A stretch of DNA of 64,000 bases, taken from positions 4,096,460 to 4,160,459 of the forward strand of contig NC_132897.1 of assembly GCF_030463535.1 (NCBI RefSeq), given 5' to 3'. Positions 9,703-22,170 of the stretch are shown one piece after another. This stretch comes from Salminus brasiliensis. Taxonomy: Eukaryota; Chordata; Actinopteri; Characiformes; Bryconidae. Every line of letters starts with the position of its first letter. Position 1 is the first letter of the stretch. The position numbers were made by a program, and so were the translations under genes. Under the pieces are notes generated by a model. The model saw only the letters and a program-made list of their open reading frames with translations, ran no database searches and was not told the origin of the DNA.

Positions 9703-10149
9703 CATCCCCGGAGAATAAGCACACTAATCATACCCCTGTTCTGTACTGTACTATATGCAAAATACTGTGTGTGTGTCTTAGAATATGAAAGTGTCCGTTT
9801 TGCTCCTCAAATGAGTAATTAGTCTTCCTCTGTTGTCTGAGTCTGTAATTAAATGATAGAAAAATTAGTAAATAAATAAATAATACACTGATTTCAACCT
9901 TATTGTGTGGTCTGATGTCATTAAATTGATAAGAATGTGGACTACTGAGGAAACATGGATGTCCAAAAGTATCCAGACACCCCTTGTAATGAGTGATTTC
10001 ATCTCATCATCATTAAGATGACATCTCCATTGCTGACAGGAGGTCTTCAATGTCACACACAGCTTGTATAGTCACTGACCAATAGAATGGGATCTACTGA
10101 AGCGGACACACACGGGCCTAAGGCCACCATGCCCCATTCTAGCTGCTAA

Positions 10150-10305
10150 GGCTTTGCTTGGTGGTTCCTATGAGGTCACTATAACACATGGTGTTGCCAT
10201 GGTATTCCATGTGGTTGCGAGGGTGTTGATTAGTGGTTTCTATGGTATCAAAGATGGTTGTGTTGCTAGGTGGTTGCTATGGTTTTTCGGTGGTTGCTGT
10301 AATGT
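10150..10305. repeat. 'ggttgctatgg' minisatellite
   Basis: Short irregular repeats of 'gttgctaggtggttgctatgg'-like phrases, the reverse complement of the motif at 5065-5935. They immediately precede the MITE at 10312. Confidence 0.7.
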
Positions 10306-10311
10306 CATTAA

Positions 10312-10735
10312 GGGCCTGTTTACATTACACCTGGCATTAACAGTGCTTGTGGTGATCGGATCATGTTCGGATTTCATTGTCTGCATAAAAACAAGCCAGG
10401 TGTAAACACCACAACCACCCCTCTCCAAGATGCATTGTGATCGGATTATGATTGGATCACTCGAATAGTACCCACATAGTACCAGTAGATGAGAGCAGTA
10501 TTACAGAGTCTGTTCCCTTGCGATTTAAATAGTCACATCTGATAAAGCCATTACGGGAATGCAGCAGGAACCATCTATTGTACCTGTTGCTGTGCAACAC
10601 GGGAAGGCAAAATCAGATCTCATCTGATCTCACTGGAGACGCATTTTAATGACTAGTGTCAACAGAATCCAATCAAAGTACATCCAGATACTACCCAGAT
10701 ACAAACTTATGCTAATGCCTGATGTAAACAGGCCC
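10312..10735. mobile_element. MITE with TAA target duplication (PIF/Harbinger-like)
   Basis: The termini GGGCCTGTTTACAT (10312-10325) and ATGTAAACAGGCCC (10722-10735) are perfect 14-bp inverted repeats. They are flanked by TAA at 10309-10311 and 10736-10738. A 3-bp TWA target duplication is characteristic of PIF/Harbinger elements. The 424-bp element has no transposase frame, so it is non-autonomous. Confidence 0.8.
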
Positions 10736-11750
10736 TAAGCGTTTGCTAGGATGGCGCTGAGCCGTTGATAATGTCATTAGGGTCCTGCTATAGTGCATAC
10801 CCAGTGGTATCTATGGTATTAAAGGTGGTTACCAGTATCATACTGTATGTATTACTAGATGCTAGTTTCAGAAAGCCAGTGGGGTGCTACAAAGCAGTTG
10901 GCAGTGTCTGAAGGCCTCAGAGAGCTTCTTGTATCTTCTCCATGGGTCTTCTAATAATAGAAAGCACCTGGGCCATGGATTTTCTCCATGCTGATCTTCT
11001 TCTCCACCACTCACTTCAACCATCAAGAGCCTCAGAGAGCTTCTTGTATCTTCTCCATGGGTCTTCTAATAATAGAGAGCACCTGGGCCATGGATCTTCT
11101 CCATGGGGATCTTCTTCTTCACCACTCACTTAAACCGTCAATCAAGAGCAGACCAGACTAAACAAACGTCTGAGGTTTAAATCAGACAGATTCCTTCAGA
11201 ATAATCCTCTCCAACCATGTTCTGATCATCTGCAGCTGAGGTTCTGCACCTGCTTCTAATTCTAATTCTACACATTTGAAGGGGTAATAAATGTGTGTGT
11301 GTGTGTGGGGGGGGGGGGGTCTAACAGGAAAATTACATTTCTATTTATTTCATTATTAAGGACATTTGCAAACATGTGTAAACAGGCCCTAAGCGTTTGC
11401 TAGGATGGCACTGAGCCGTTGCTAATGTCATTAGGGCCCTGCTATAGCGCATACCCAGTGGTCTTTATGGTATCAAAAGTGGTTGCCAGCATCATACTGT
11501 ATGATGCTAGTTTCAGAAAGCCAGTGGGGTGCTACAAAGCAGTTGGCATTGTCTGAAGGCCTCAGAGAGCTCCTTGTATCTTCTCTATGGGTTTTCTAAT
11601 AATAGAGAGCACCTGGGCCATGGATCTTCTCCATGGTGATCTTTTTCACCACTCACTTCAACCATCAAGAGCCTCAGAGAGCTCCTTGTATCTTCTCCAT
11701 GGGTCTCCTAATAATAGAGAGCACCTGAGCCATGGATCTTTGGTTCATCA
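10723..11750. repeat. Tandem duplication, 654-bp offset
   Basis: Sequence from the right MITE end onward (10723-11135) recurs at 11377-11735 with about 90% or higher identity by eye. Each copy contains a further direct repeat of about 110 bp starting 'cctcagagagct'. The segment 11140-11280 also matches 42185-42305, so part of the block is an interspersed repeat. Confidence 0.8.
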
Positions 11751-12049
11751 TAAGCTCCAAATGCTATGGTTTGCAGGCATGAAATTAGTGTCTTCAGGAT
11801 TGTTGAGGGTCATTAGGTCGTATCATGTTTACGGACACGGACTGAGCATTTTATACGTTGGTTGCTGACATCATTTTCCATCCTAGGATGAAGCATAAAC
11901 AAACATGTAAACTCATTATATGCACTGATGGCATGAGATGGGTATGCCGTGGTGTAAATGTCCGTCTTAAGGACTCTCGAGCTGAGGGTCAGAATTCCTG
12001 AGTGTCATTAAATCGTGTCATGTTGACACTTATAGAGTATTATATGTGC

Positions 12050-12057
12050 TGGTGAGT

Positions 12058-12088
<31 letters not shown>

Positions 12089-12092
12089 GGTG
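12050..12092. repeat. (GT)n followed by a G run of about 20 bases
   Basis: A (TG)n tract leads into an uninterrupted run of about 20 G residues, about 250 bp upstream of the hspb8 TATA box. A similar but shorter tract lies at 11292-11321. Such runs can form quadruplex or other non-B structures. Confidence 0.9.
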
Positions 12093-12174
12093 ACATCACC
12101 TTGCATGGCCACAGCCCTGAGCATCACCGTGGTCCTGAAGGCTGTGCGTTATGTTCTAATAAAAAGTCAATGAG

Positions 12175-12371
12175 TCACCAGAGAAGGAGGAGGAGGAGCA
12201 CATGGGGGGCGAGGGGCGGGGAGGGGGGAGCCAGTGAGGGCCCAGGGCTAAACTTGGCCTGCCTTGGGGAGCGGTCTTTGACCAGCACTTTCTGGACGCT
12301 TGTAGCTGTCAAGACTGCCCGTGGAGGAGCTCCAGCAGGCGTATAAAACAGAGGTTTGGGCCAGAAAACTT
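12175..12371 (+). promoter_or_regulatory. hspb8: hspb8 core promoter
   Basis: A TATA box (TATAAAA, 12342-12348) lies 239 bp before the hspb8 start codon, and transcription would begin near 12372. A GC box-like GGGGCGGGG stands near 12211. An imperfect heat-shock-element-like 'ttctggacgctt' lies near 12289, but I see no clean array of alternating GAA and TTC at the canonical spacing. The region from here to 12920 is GC-rich and CpG-rich. Confidence 0.65.
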
Positions 12372-12468
12372 CAGAAACAGCGCGAGCTGAGGAGAAGATT
12401 AGAGTTTTCTGGAGTTGACTTAACTTATCGCGACCTTTACGCACACAGCTCCGTGCGTAAAAACGCGC

Positions 12469-12480
12469 ATGAGGTCTTAA
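12469..12480 (+). CDS. Three-codon upstream ORF in hspb8 leader
   Basis: ATG AGG TCT TAA lies 100 bp before the hspb8 ATG and downstream of the predicted transcription start. It would encode Met-Arg-Ser. Such minimal upstream ORFs can modulate translation under stress; that role is inferred. Confidence 0.4.
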   Translation: MRS

Positions 12481-12580
12481 CGTCAAACTTGGACAAACTC
12501 GGCCAGCGGCTTCACGAACGGACACTTTTCGACCTTCAGGCCGGATTATTTGATTAGTTGAGGTCCTTCTCATTCTGACC

Positions 12581-12917
12581 ATGGCAGAGGGTGATTTCTA
12601 CACGCTGGGCAGCAGGCAGAGAATTCCCAGGGACCCGTTCACTTCGCATTTCATGGACGACGATTTCGCCATGCCGGCCTTTCCGGACGAGCTCTCCATG
12701 GACTGGCCGGGCTGGGCGCGTCCCCGGCTTTCGAGTCGCCGTAGCGCACCCTGGCCGGGCGCCCTGCACTCGACGTTCCCGCGGAGGTACACGGAGCCTC
12801 CGCGCAGCGCTCCAGCCAGCCACGCGGACGAGCCGTGGAAAGTGTGCGTGAACGTGCACAGCTACAGGCCCGAGGAGCTCAGCGTGAAGACCAAAGAGGG
12901 TTTTGTGGAGGTTTCAG
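12581..12917 (+). CDS. hspb8: hspb8 exon 1 (coding part)
   Basis: Codes residues 1-112 plus the first base of Gly113. It holds the N-terminal domain with [12 protein letters not shown] and the first strands of the alpha-crystallin domain. Donor GTGAGA follows at 12918. Confidence 0.96.
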
Positions 12918-13009
12918 GTGAGAACACACGAATGGAAGCTGGTCCTGGTCTGGATAGTAGTAGTTCTTTACCTATTTAGGAACTCAGTCTCTTTATATAT
13001 GCCAACAGA

Positions 13010-13069
<60 letters not shown>

Positions 13070-13176
13070 CACACAATTTAAGGCAGCGTTGTGGCTGTGT
13101 ATGGACCTTTGACTTCCAATTAAACCTGGAGAAATGGACACTGGGGTGAGCCTTTTCTACAATTTAGTGTTCTGGA

Positions 13177-13252
<76 letters not shown>

Positions 13253-16200
13253 CTTTTTATGTATATGTATTTCTATAGGCCTAGGTTACGCCTTTCTTCT
13301 TTACTACTATCATAAGAGGAACCCAAGAGGAACCTTCCAGAACACTAAACTGAAGAAAAAGGTCGCCCCAGTGTTCTCCAGGTTTAATTGGAAGTCAAAG
13401 GTCCATACACAGCCACAACGCTGTGTCTGTGGCACCTCCACCATGACTTGCACATTATGGGGTCACCATTCACACTCACGCACCTGCTGAGATCCCTTAA
13501 AAACGACTGTGCTTTAAACAGGAGATAAAATTAGACGTCAGATGGAGAGTTCCAGCAGTCTGTCTTTAAATAGTATCAGCACACTGGTCTGGACTGTATG
13601 GAAAGGGTGGATGGTTAAAGTGATAGATTGCTTACACCAAATGCAGTCAGTCAGCCAGGACCCTTGTGTGCCCTTTGTACCTTTTGGTGTTTGTTACAGT
13701 GCCACAAACGTACTTCCCACCACTTTAAGATACCATAGGATGCATTTATTGAGTGTTTAAGTGGTTGTCTGATGCATTAGTAGGAAGTGTGTGACTTTCG
13801 TTGGGACAAACATGCTCATAAGTGGTTTAACAAGCCTGTTTACCACCCTGTTATTTTGGTATTACCTCCGAATGCTGATTTTCCTTTGCGGAGGACTTGT
13901 GAAAGATTAGCTTCTGCTGTTAGTGGCTGATTTACATATTATGCCTAATATGGTGTAGTTTTAGTACTGTAATTATCCCCAAGTCTTACTGGATAGTGCT
14001 GTTAACAAGCTAAAGTGACTGTAGCCGGTTAGCTTTTAGCCTTGCCCCACACGCCTCCTTTGGTCTCACTGATAAAAAAGAAAAAATAGGCCGGAGCCTA
14101 TTTTTCCTCCTGATGTGAATGTAGCTCCAGTTTGGCTCAGCTGAGGGAGTCCAGTTTGTTTTCGATGGAGAGGAAAGATGGGTAAAGCTAGGGTTAGCTT
14201 ATAGCCTAGCACGGATTCCAGCTTCCCAGCCTTTCTTTTAGTCGAGTTTGAGCTCCCCTTCTACTGACACTGGTACCAGAAAGGCCACATTCACAAGGCC
14301 TGGTTTCTCGTAGCAACCTGTATTTCCATAACTAGCAGAGTCTGGAGGTGATGAGCTGCTCTGCAGTATCAAAACCACCGTATTATCCTGAAGTCACCGT
14401 TGAGTTTCACTGATTCACCACATTTGATTATGGTTTACAAAGTTTTGCGATGTGAATAAAATCAAGAGTCAGGACTGTGATGTAACAGTTTTGGGGTTTT
14501 GGAATTGGCCCTTTTTCCAGCTCTGTTTTGGTTGCTTCAGCATTATTTAACCAGTCAAGATAATCACAGTTATCCATTTTATGGCTCGTTTTAGTCTATT
14601 TGAGATTACTTAACATTTTGCATCAGTGCTAGTATAATTTTAAAACCTCTGGGACTAAATAAAGCTTAGGAGAGCCCGTCCTCGAGTCATTTCCAGCACT
14701 TTAAATGAGGAAAAGCGACATATTTACCACTTTCACCCACTGGAAAAGTAAAAAGTTAATCACAGTTATTCATTCTAGGGCTCATTTTAGTCTATTTGGG
14801 ATTACTACTTATCATTTTACATTACTTTACACAGTTTAAGGTGGGATGTTTTGGTAATTGGTGGGGTATCAGCTTCCATTAAGTAGGTCCAAGGCTCCAA
14901 AACTGAGGCCTCAAAGTACGGCACCAAACATGTCTTTGCTGCTCGACTGCATTCAGGTTACTGGGAAATGTGGTGTTTTGTCAGACTGTCACACTTTAAC
15001 CCTTGTTGTCCTTGGTTGCATGTTTACGAAGAGCTGCCGTGGTGCGTGTGTGTGAGAGAGAGAGAGAGAGGCCTAGTGCTGGCAGTAAGACTTTATATAA
15101 ACACATTGTTGGTATGCCAGCTGGGTCATTCACTCAGAGTTGCTAGGAAGGGTTTAGGGTGGGGGGTTGACGGGGGTCCTCTGACGTCAGACACAGCCTC
15201 CTTCTAAAAGTGATCTGGAGAATGTTCATGGAGCTGTGGCAAAGCGAGAGCCTCCCTTTTAACTCAGTGTGGAAAGATAGCGAGTGTGTGTGAGAGAGAG
15301 CGAGAGAGAGAGAGAGAGAGAGAGAGATCATCTTCAACACAAATGAAGGGTTCTTTAGGTGATACAATTGACAGTCATGTTTCTACTAGAGATCTGAGCG
15401 TGAAGAACCTTTAAAGGTTTGAAGAAGTCCATGTAAAAGCTCTTTACCAATTTGAAGGTTCTCCACACTCACAACCGCTTGAAGTACCTTTATTTTTAAG
15501 AGTGTAGAATAAAGTTGAGTAGAATTAGATTAGAGTTAGATTAACAATGGGATGAGGGTAGATTTTCCTGAACCCACACTGACATTAAAATACTGTCTTT
15601 AATTCAATTAAATTAAATTTCAATTAAAAGTAAACATGTATTTCAACAAGAGTAGCAACTTTACAAACTACTTTAGTACTTAAGTAACTTCTAGAAGGCA
15701 AGACAAGTTTTACATAAATGGACAAATAATGACAAAGAAAAATAAAGTATTAAATCAGTATTTTAAATGATTTTAAAAGCCTTAATACTAATAAAATAAA
15801 ATACAATACTCTGAACTTTCTCACTGGACAGCAGCCGGAAATGAACAGAATTTAACCTCAAGTAAGACTGAGGAGTAAGCTGTTAATCAATCCTTGGGAT
15901 ATCAGTGTACAGTTTATAGTATAGTATATAGTATAGTAAAGTATATAGGATAGTATAGTATATAGTATAGTATAGTAAAGAATATAGTTTAGTAAAGTAT
16001 ATATGATAGTATAGTATATAGTATAATAAAGTATATAGTATAGTATAGTAAAGTATATAGTATAGTGAAGAATATATGCACTATGACTATTTGCACACCT
16101 GTACAGATGTTCTCTCTCTTTCTGTAAATATTCAGGTCATCTGTAACTTTCTATATATAATATTTTTCAACTAAATCTGTTTCACATCTCTCAGCTTCTT

Positions 16201-17986
16201 CAGCTCTTGTTACCCATAGTACTTTTTACTTTACTTTTTTAATTGATCCCCTATCCTATTTATTATTTAGTGTAATTTTCCTTTAGTTTAATACTGTAAA
16301 TAATCTGTGTTCTGTGTTTTTGTTACTTGTTATACGTGTTGCTCTCACCAAGACAAATTCCTTGTATGTGCAACATGCTTGGTGAAATAAAGAGATTCTG
16401 ATTCTGATATGATAGTATAGTATATTATATAGTATAGTAAAGTATATAGTATAGATACTATAGTAAAGTATATAGTATAGTATAGTATAGTATAGTATAT
16501 AGTGCATAGTATAATTTTAAAACCTCGGGTTAAATAAAGCTTAGAAGAGCCCGTCCTCGAGTCATTTCCAGCACTCTAAATGAGGAAGAGCAACAGATTA
16601 ACGCTTTCACCCACTGGAAAGCAGCCGTAACTGACTGAAAGTTACTGATTTAACGTCCTCAGCACCCAAACTGTGGGAAATAAGCAACAGATACATTGAA
16701 TAACAGCCCTGACTTTACTTTGACAAAAATCTTACTTTGAGGCAACCAACCTGCTGTTGGGCTGTTAACCAGTCTTTGGCATATCAGTGCTAGCAGACTT
16801 TAAAAAAACTCAGGAGTTGACAAAGCTTCTGAAAACATTTAAATGTCATATGAAGAAATAATTTTTTAAAAGAAATTTAGAAAAGTAAACATAAAAATTA
16901 TAAGAAATGTTATTTTTAGGATCTGAAGTTGTTGTTTCTGAAAATAAAGTGATAATGTTTAGAGGTCAGGGCTGTAACCAATTACAAAGCAGCACAAATG
17001 AAGAAATGAATACATTAGAATCAAAGAAATGAAGAACTAAATGTTATTTACTAAAATGAGTTTACAAAACATTGCTACAAAACTTTAGTAGACGTATCAT
17101 TAAAAAACATTTAATTTTAAGAAAGTACAAACCTTTTGATTTTATTTAAATAGAAAATGTGATATATATATGGACATACAAGGTTTTGCGTGACAGATAT
17201 TATATATATGTATATATATATTTATATTAAATAAATGTTATTTCAATTAAACATATATTTATTAATTTTTATTTTAATGTATATATATATATTAATTTTA
17301 AAATAAATATATTTATTAGGCATTGTACGTCTATTTTTGCAGATTTCTACGTTTTCACATAAAATGAATCGGTCAGTTGATCTTTACATTGTGTCAAAAT
17401 TTCATGATGAATGAAAGCAATAAAGAAGCTCCAAAAAGTCTTGCATTGACTCCCAACTGACTTCCAGTGAAAGTTAAGGAGGTTTCTTCCTCTTCCTGTA
17501 AACTTGCCATGTTGAAGATCCAGTAGGAGGGTTGTGTGTGTATATGTAAATGAACTCTGTTCAGATTGGCTGCCCTGGGTTATGCCTCATTCAGAAGCAG
17601 CACAAGCAGAATCCTAAGTGGATGTAGTGATGTCAACATTCAATCGGGGCTTCTTGGCAGCTTAGTTTCTACAGAAGAGTATGTTTAGAAATTTTAATAA
17701 CTGCATACATTATCAGTAAAGGGTTCCAGGGTACCCAGGTTCCGTTAAACCAGAGAAACTCTTCAGATGCGTATAAATAGAGCAGGTATTTATGGCCTAC
17801 ATCATGTCCGTGAATGACGGTCACACTGCACAGTCTTCACGAGAACTGCGTTTATGGTTTATACTGAAGCGAGGGGTTGGCTGGGACAGTGTGTGCGGGA
17901 GGAGGGGGGGAGGTGGGTGCACATATCTGGGCCAGGCTGAGGCCAGGAGTGGCATGTCTGCGATTTAGAGTCTGACAGCTGCTGAG

Positions 17987-18045
<59 letters not shown>

Positions 18046-18916
18046 GAGTCAGATACGAACAGTGAAAGAGACAGCAAGAAATACCATACACTATATTGAC
18101 AAAAGTATTGGGACACCTGCTTCTTCATAGTTTCTTCCAAAATCAAGGGCATTAAAAAGAGTTGATCCTGCTTTTGTTGGAGTATCTGTCTCTACTGTCC
18201 AGGGAAGAAGGCTTTCTACTAGATTTTGGAGGAGCATTGCTGTGAGGATTTGATTGCATTCACCATCATGAATGCAGACTGAAGACACAGCACTTGGGCG
18301 TAGTAGTATCTTCTGGATTCTAGCCGATACAAACTAGCTAAGGGTATTTTCTGAGTAAACAGTGAAGCAATTTTGTAAGACGCTCTGGAGAAGAGCATCT
18401 TCTAAATGCCTTCAGTGTAAATGTAAATGTATGTTAGACCTTAATCCTGACTTTAACGCGTGAGTGTTGCTGAATAGTGTTCTCAGTATGAAAAACAAAT
18501 GCCCTAATCCCAGAGGAAAGCTTGAAAAGTAATCTGCCGTGATCTCGAAGCTATAAATGTCGGTCCGTCCAGGAAAATTGTGTCAAGTGATTCAGGGGAG
18601 AACAGATGTGTACGTGCAGTAGCCACTAATTTACCCACTAACCATTCTAGAGAATTAGACTCAAAGTCATGCCTGATGGTGATTCTCTGTGTTCATTTCT
18701 GCCATGCCGTTCTTTTATCTACAGGGAAACACGAAGAGAAACAGGACGAGGGGGGAATCGTGACGAAGAACTTCACGAAGAAGATTCAGTAAGTTCTCCA
18801 CAGCCTTCAGAAGACATTAGTACATTAGTTTGAATCTGGGGTCATGCTGCCTGCATCAGCAGCCGGAGCCGGAGAGAGCACAATTGGCCTTGCTCTCCCT
18901 GGGTGGGTAGATGAGA

Positions 18917-18953
<37 letters not shown>

Positions 18954-20935
18954 ACTCTCTTTCCTCACATCACTTCAATGTGATGCTGGCTGGCCGGCCT
19001 GCTAGCTGATGCATCAGAACTCTGTACCCAGCATTTTCCTTAGAGCACGATGTCTGCAGGTCGAAAAGAGGCGGTGACCGGTTGCTGTGTGTCAGAGGAT
19101 GCATATATGTCAGTCCTCATCCTCCCAGAGTCAAGTCAAGTCAAATTTATTAGTATAGCTTTTTACAACTGTTGTCGTCACAAAGCAGCTTTATATAATT
19201 AATAATTAGTAAAAGACAGAAAAAAAAAGAAATAACGTAAGACATGAAGGATCAAAGACCCCCCAGTGAGCCCCAACGGCGACAGTGGCGAGGAGAACCT
19301 CGCTCAGAGCTGGAGGAAGAAACCTTGTTACCAAAGTTACCAAACCATCTAAACTGTTGAACTGCTCTGATCATAATATAATATAATAATCATGGTGCAG
19401 ATAGTTAATAGTGGTGATATTAATATTAATAGTGGCAGATAGTTAAGAGTCCATTTAGGTTTTAACATGGTCATTAAACAGGTAGCAGTGGTAGGCCGCT
19501 GGTCTGCTGGTGTGCCGCTGGTCTGGGATGGGTCGTGGTGGGTGGAAGAGTCTGGAGCATTACATGTGATCGGGGGAGAATACTAATGAGTGGGTTGGGT
19601 AATTGAGTACCAATACGTTTTTTATCAATACTGTGTTTTTGAGAAGTGATACAGTATTACAAACCTAATATCGCAATACTTCAACATACCGATATTTTCG
19701 TACAGTCTTATTAGAAACGCTACACCAATACTGTGTAGATCCTCCCTTTGCTCTCAGAACAGCTCAGATCTTCATGGCACTGGATTCCACAAGATGTTGG
19801 AAACACTCATTGGAGATTTTGGTTCAATGCTGACTTAATTGTATCATGCAGTTCCTGCAGATGTTTCAGGAAAACTTTTAAATGTTCTGAGTCTCCCACT
19901 CTTCCACATCTCAGAGGTGGTCTATGGGATTCAGATCCTCTGATTGGGAAGACCACTGGAGAACATCGAACTCAGTGTCTCAGTGACTATCATGAGACCA
20001 TAAACTGTGCAAACTGTGGCCCTGAAGGGATGCACATGGTCAGCAACAATACTCCAAAAAAAATCAGTGTGTTAGAGTAATGTGAAATTGTGTGCATGTG
20101 TGTGTGTGTTTTGGAAACGGGGACTGCCCTCCCTCTGGACTCTGTCCCAGAATAGTCTGTACTCTGCTGTGGCCTCACTATGGCCTTATCTGTGGCCTTG
20201 ACACAGTACAAACAGAACTGCATCGACGCCCTTAGTTTCTCTTTTATTTTGTAATCATCAGACCACAGTGAATATGTGGACAAAAGTATTGGGACACCTG
20301 CTCATTTATTGCGTCTTCCTGTACTTCCTCTACTGTCCCCCTTGAACCCTAGATTTGTTTATTAATCCTAATGCAGGAACTGCTATGAAGTCTTGCGTGG
20401 AATATGAACGGGAGTTCCGGTAACTCTCAAAATGGCGTATGTTTTTGGGTTAGGTCCCACCCTTTAAAAAATGCAGAGGCAGGGTACAACAATAGTGTGG
20501 CTCCAGCTAGACCATGTCAAAATAAATAAATATAAACATAAATAAAATAAATCACAAACACAAACGTAGCAGTAACACAAAATAAGAGCTAAAATGATCG
20601 TCTCATGTTTGTTTTACATTTTTTTCTGTTTTGCTAATCCAAAAAAATGTGATTAAGGGAAAACTGGTTTTTTTTAAGATTCGAGAGTTTATTGTCATAT
20701 TTTATATATTGTCATGTTTTGAGAATTTCCCCACTGCGGGACTAATAAAGGATTATCTTATCTTATATGCACAGCAGAATCAGAATCCGAAATACTTTAT
20801 TGTTTCCAGGAGGGAAACTACAGTTGTTACAGCTGCAAACATTTGTGTAAGAATAAACATTATAAAATAAATAATAAAATAAATAAATAAAATAAATTTT
20901 GTACAAAGAGATTTTTTTTTGAGAAACTTGAAATG

Positions 20936-20995
<60 letters not shown>

Positions 20996-21100
20996 AATTA
21001 TATGAACTTAGAAACAAGCAGTTACTTTGCAGTTCCTCAATTTACTGACATAATCTTATTATAAAGTATTAATATAAAAAGAGAGAAACAGAATAAGTAT

Positions 21101-21146
<46 letters not shown>

Positions 21147-22111
21147 ATATAGATTTATTTATACTTATTCTGTATTCTGACATAATCTTAAAAATATCAA
21201 TATAAAAAGAGAAAAACAGAATAAGTAAATAAAAAAAATCTAAAACACAATTAATATATATATATATATATACATACACACTAAAATAAAGCTAAGTAAA
21301 TGAAAAACAAAGTTAAAAAGTATTTTTGCTATCTGTTTTATATTTATAAATATTTAAATCTCACTGTATATTGAAATATTTATGTAGTCACCGGCAGTCG
21401 CTGTTTATGAACAAGCCTAATTTTGCCAGACCGCTGAAGGTGGCATAGAATAGTCAATGGCACGGTGCGGTAGTGTTGCTGAGAGTGGCCAGCGCAGTAA
21501 CGATGCTAACAATGTGGTATTGATGCTGTGCGAGGCCGACATCGCCAAAATGCTCATTTTTTATTTTTCTACATTTATTACATTATTTGTTTATGCCAAA
21601 TTTGAAATATTTTTATTTATATCTTTTATATTAGCTGAAAAAATCATTAAACCAGTGAAATGTAAAGAGAAGTATAAGCAGTATTAGAGTATAAAGAGAT
21701 TTCACGATTCATAATCCGAATTATTGATTATTGGTTTCACTAATCAATAAAATGGTAAAATATCCCCTCTGCTACTTTCAAGCACACTTTCAGCAGAACC
21801 TCTCTGCTTGTTTCAGTGAGAAATAATTCATGTGTGTTTACAGCTGCTTTAATTACTGCAGGAATGGAAAACATCGCTGATCTCAGGCTCTTTTGAAGCT
21901 TCGCTGTGTGTCGGAATCATATCAGCACGGTTCCTCTTTTATTTCCCATTTGTGTATGTGTGTGTGTGTTTGTGTGTTTGTATGTGTGTGTGTGTGTGGG
22001 GGTGGATGGGTGGGTGGGTGGAGAGAGTCACTCTGTCTGTGTCTTTTTCACAGTAAAAGACCAAATAGAAAAAGACCTTTTCAGGTTGAGTCAGTCTATT
22101 AGTACTTCGTC

Positions 22112-22170
<59 letters not shown>

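Larger units (their letters stand above)
9703..12341. other. Intergenic spacer between gene X and hspb8
   Basis: No exon is supported here. The spacer contains an X-box-like minisatellite (10150-10305), a complete MITE (10312-10735), a tandem duplication (10723-11750) and two (GT)n(G)n tracts. The final 170 bp or so are GC-rich and belong to the hspb8 promoter. Confidence 0.6.
12918..18724 (+). other. hspb8: hspb8 intron 1
   Basis: This intron contains two (TA)n tracts, a long inverted repeat (13084-13423), a duplicated 90-bp phrase (14660-14755 and 16537-16625), GA tracts, a 'tatagtatag' tract (15900-16080 and 16405-16510) and a MITE (18093-18300). The stretches 13430-15040 and 16630-17980 show no repeats or exons that I can name; the latter is strongly AT-rich. 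Confidence 0.8.

Noticed and set aside
12321-12557. 78-codon open frame ending 24 bp before the hspb8 ATG
   Set aside because: Its ATG lies upstream of the TATA box and would not be in the hspb8 transcript. GC-rich promoter DNA lacks stops by composition.
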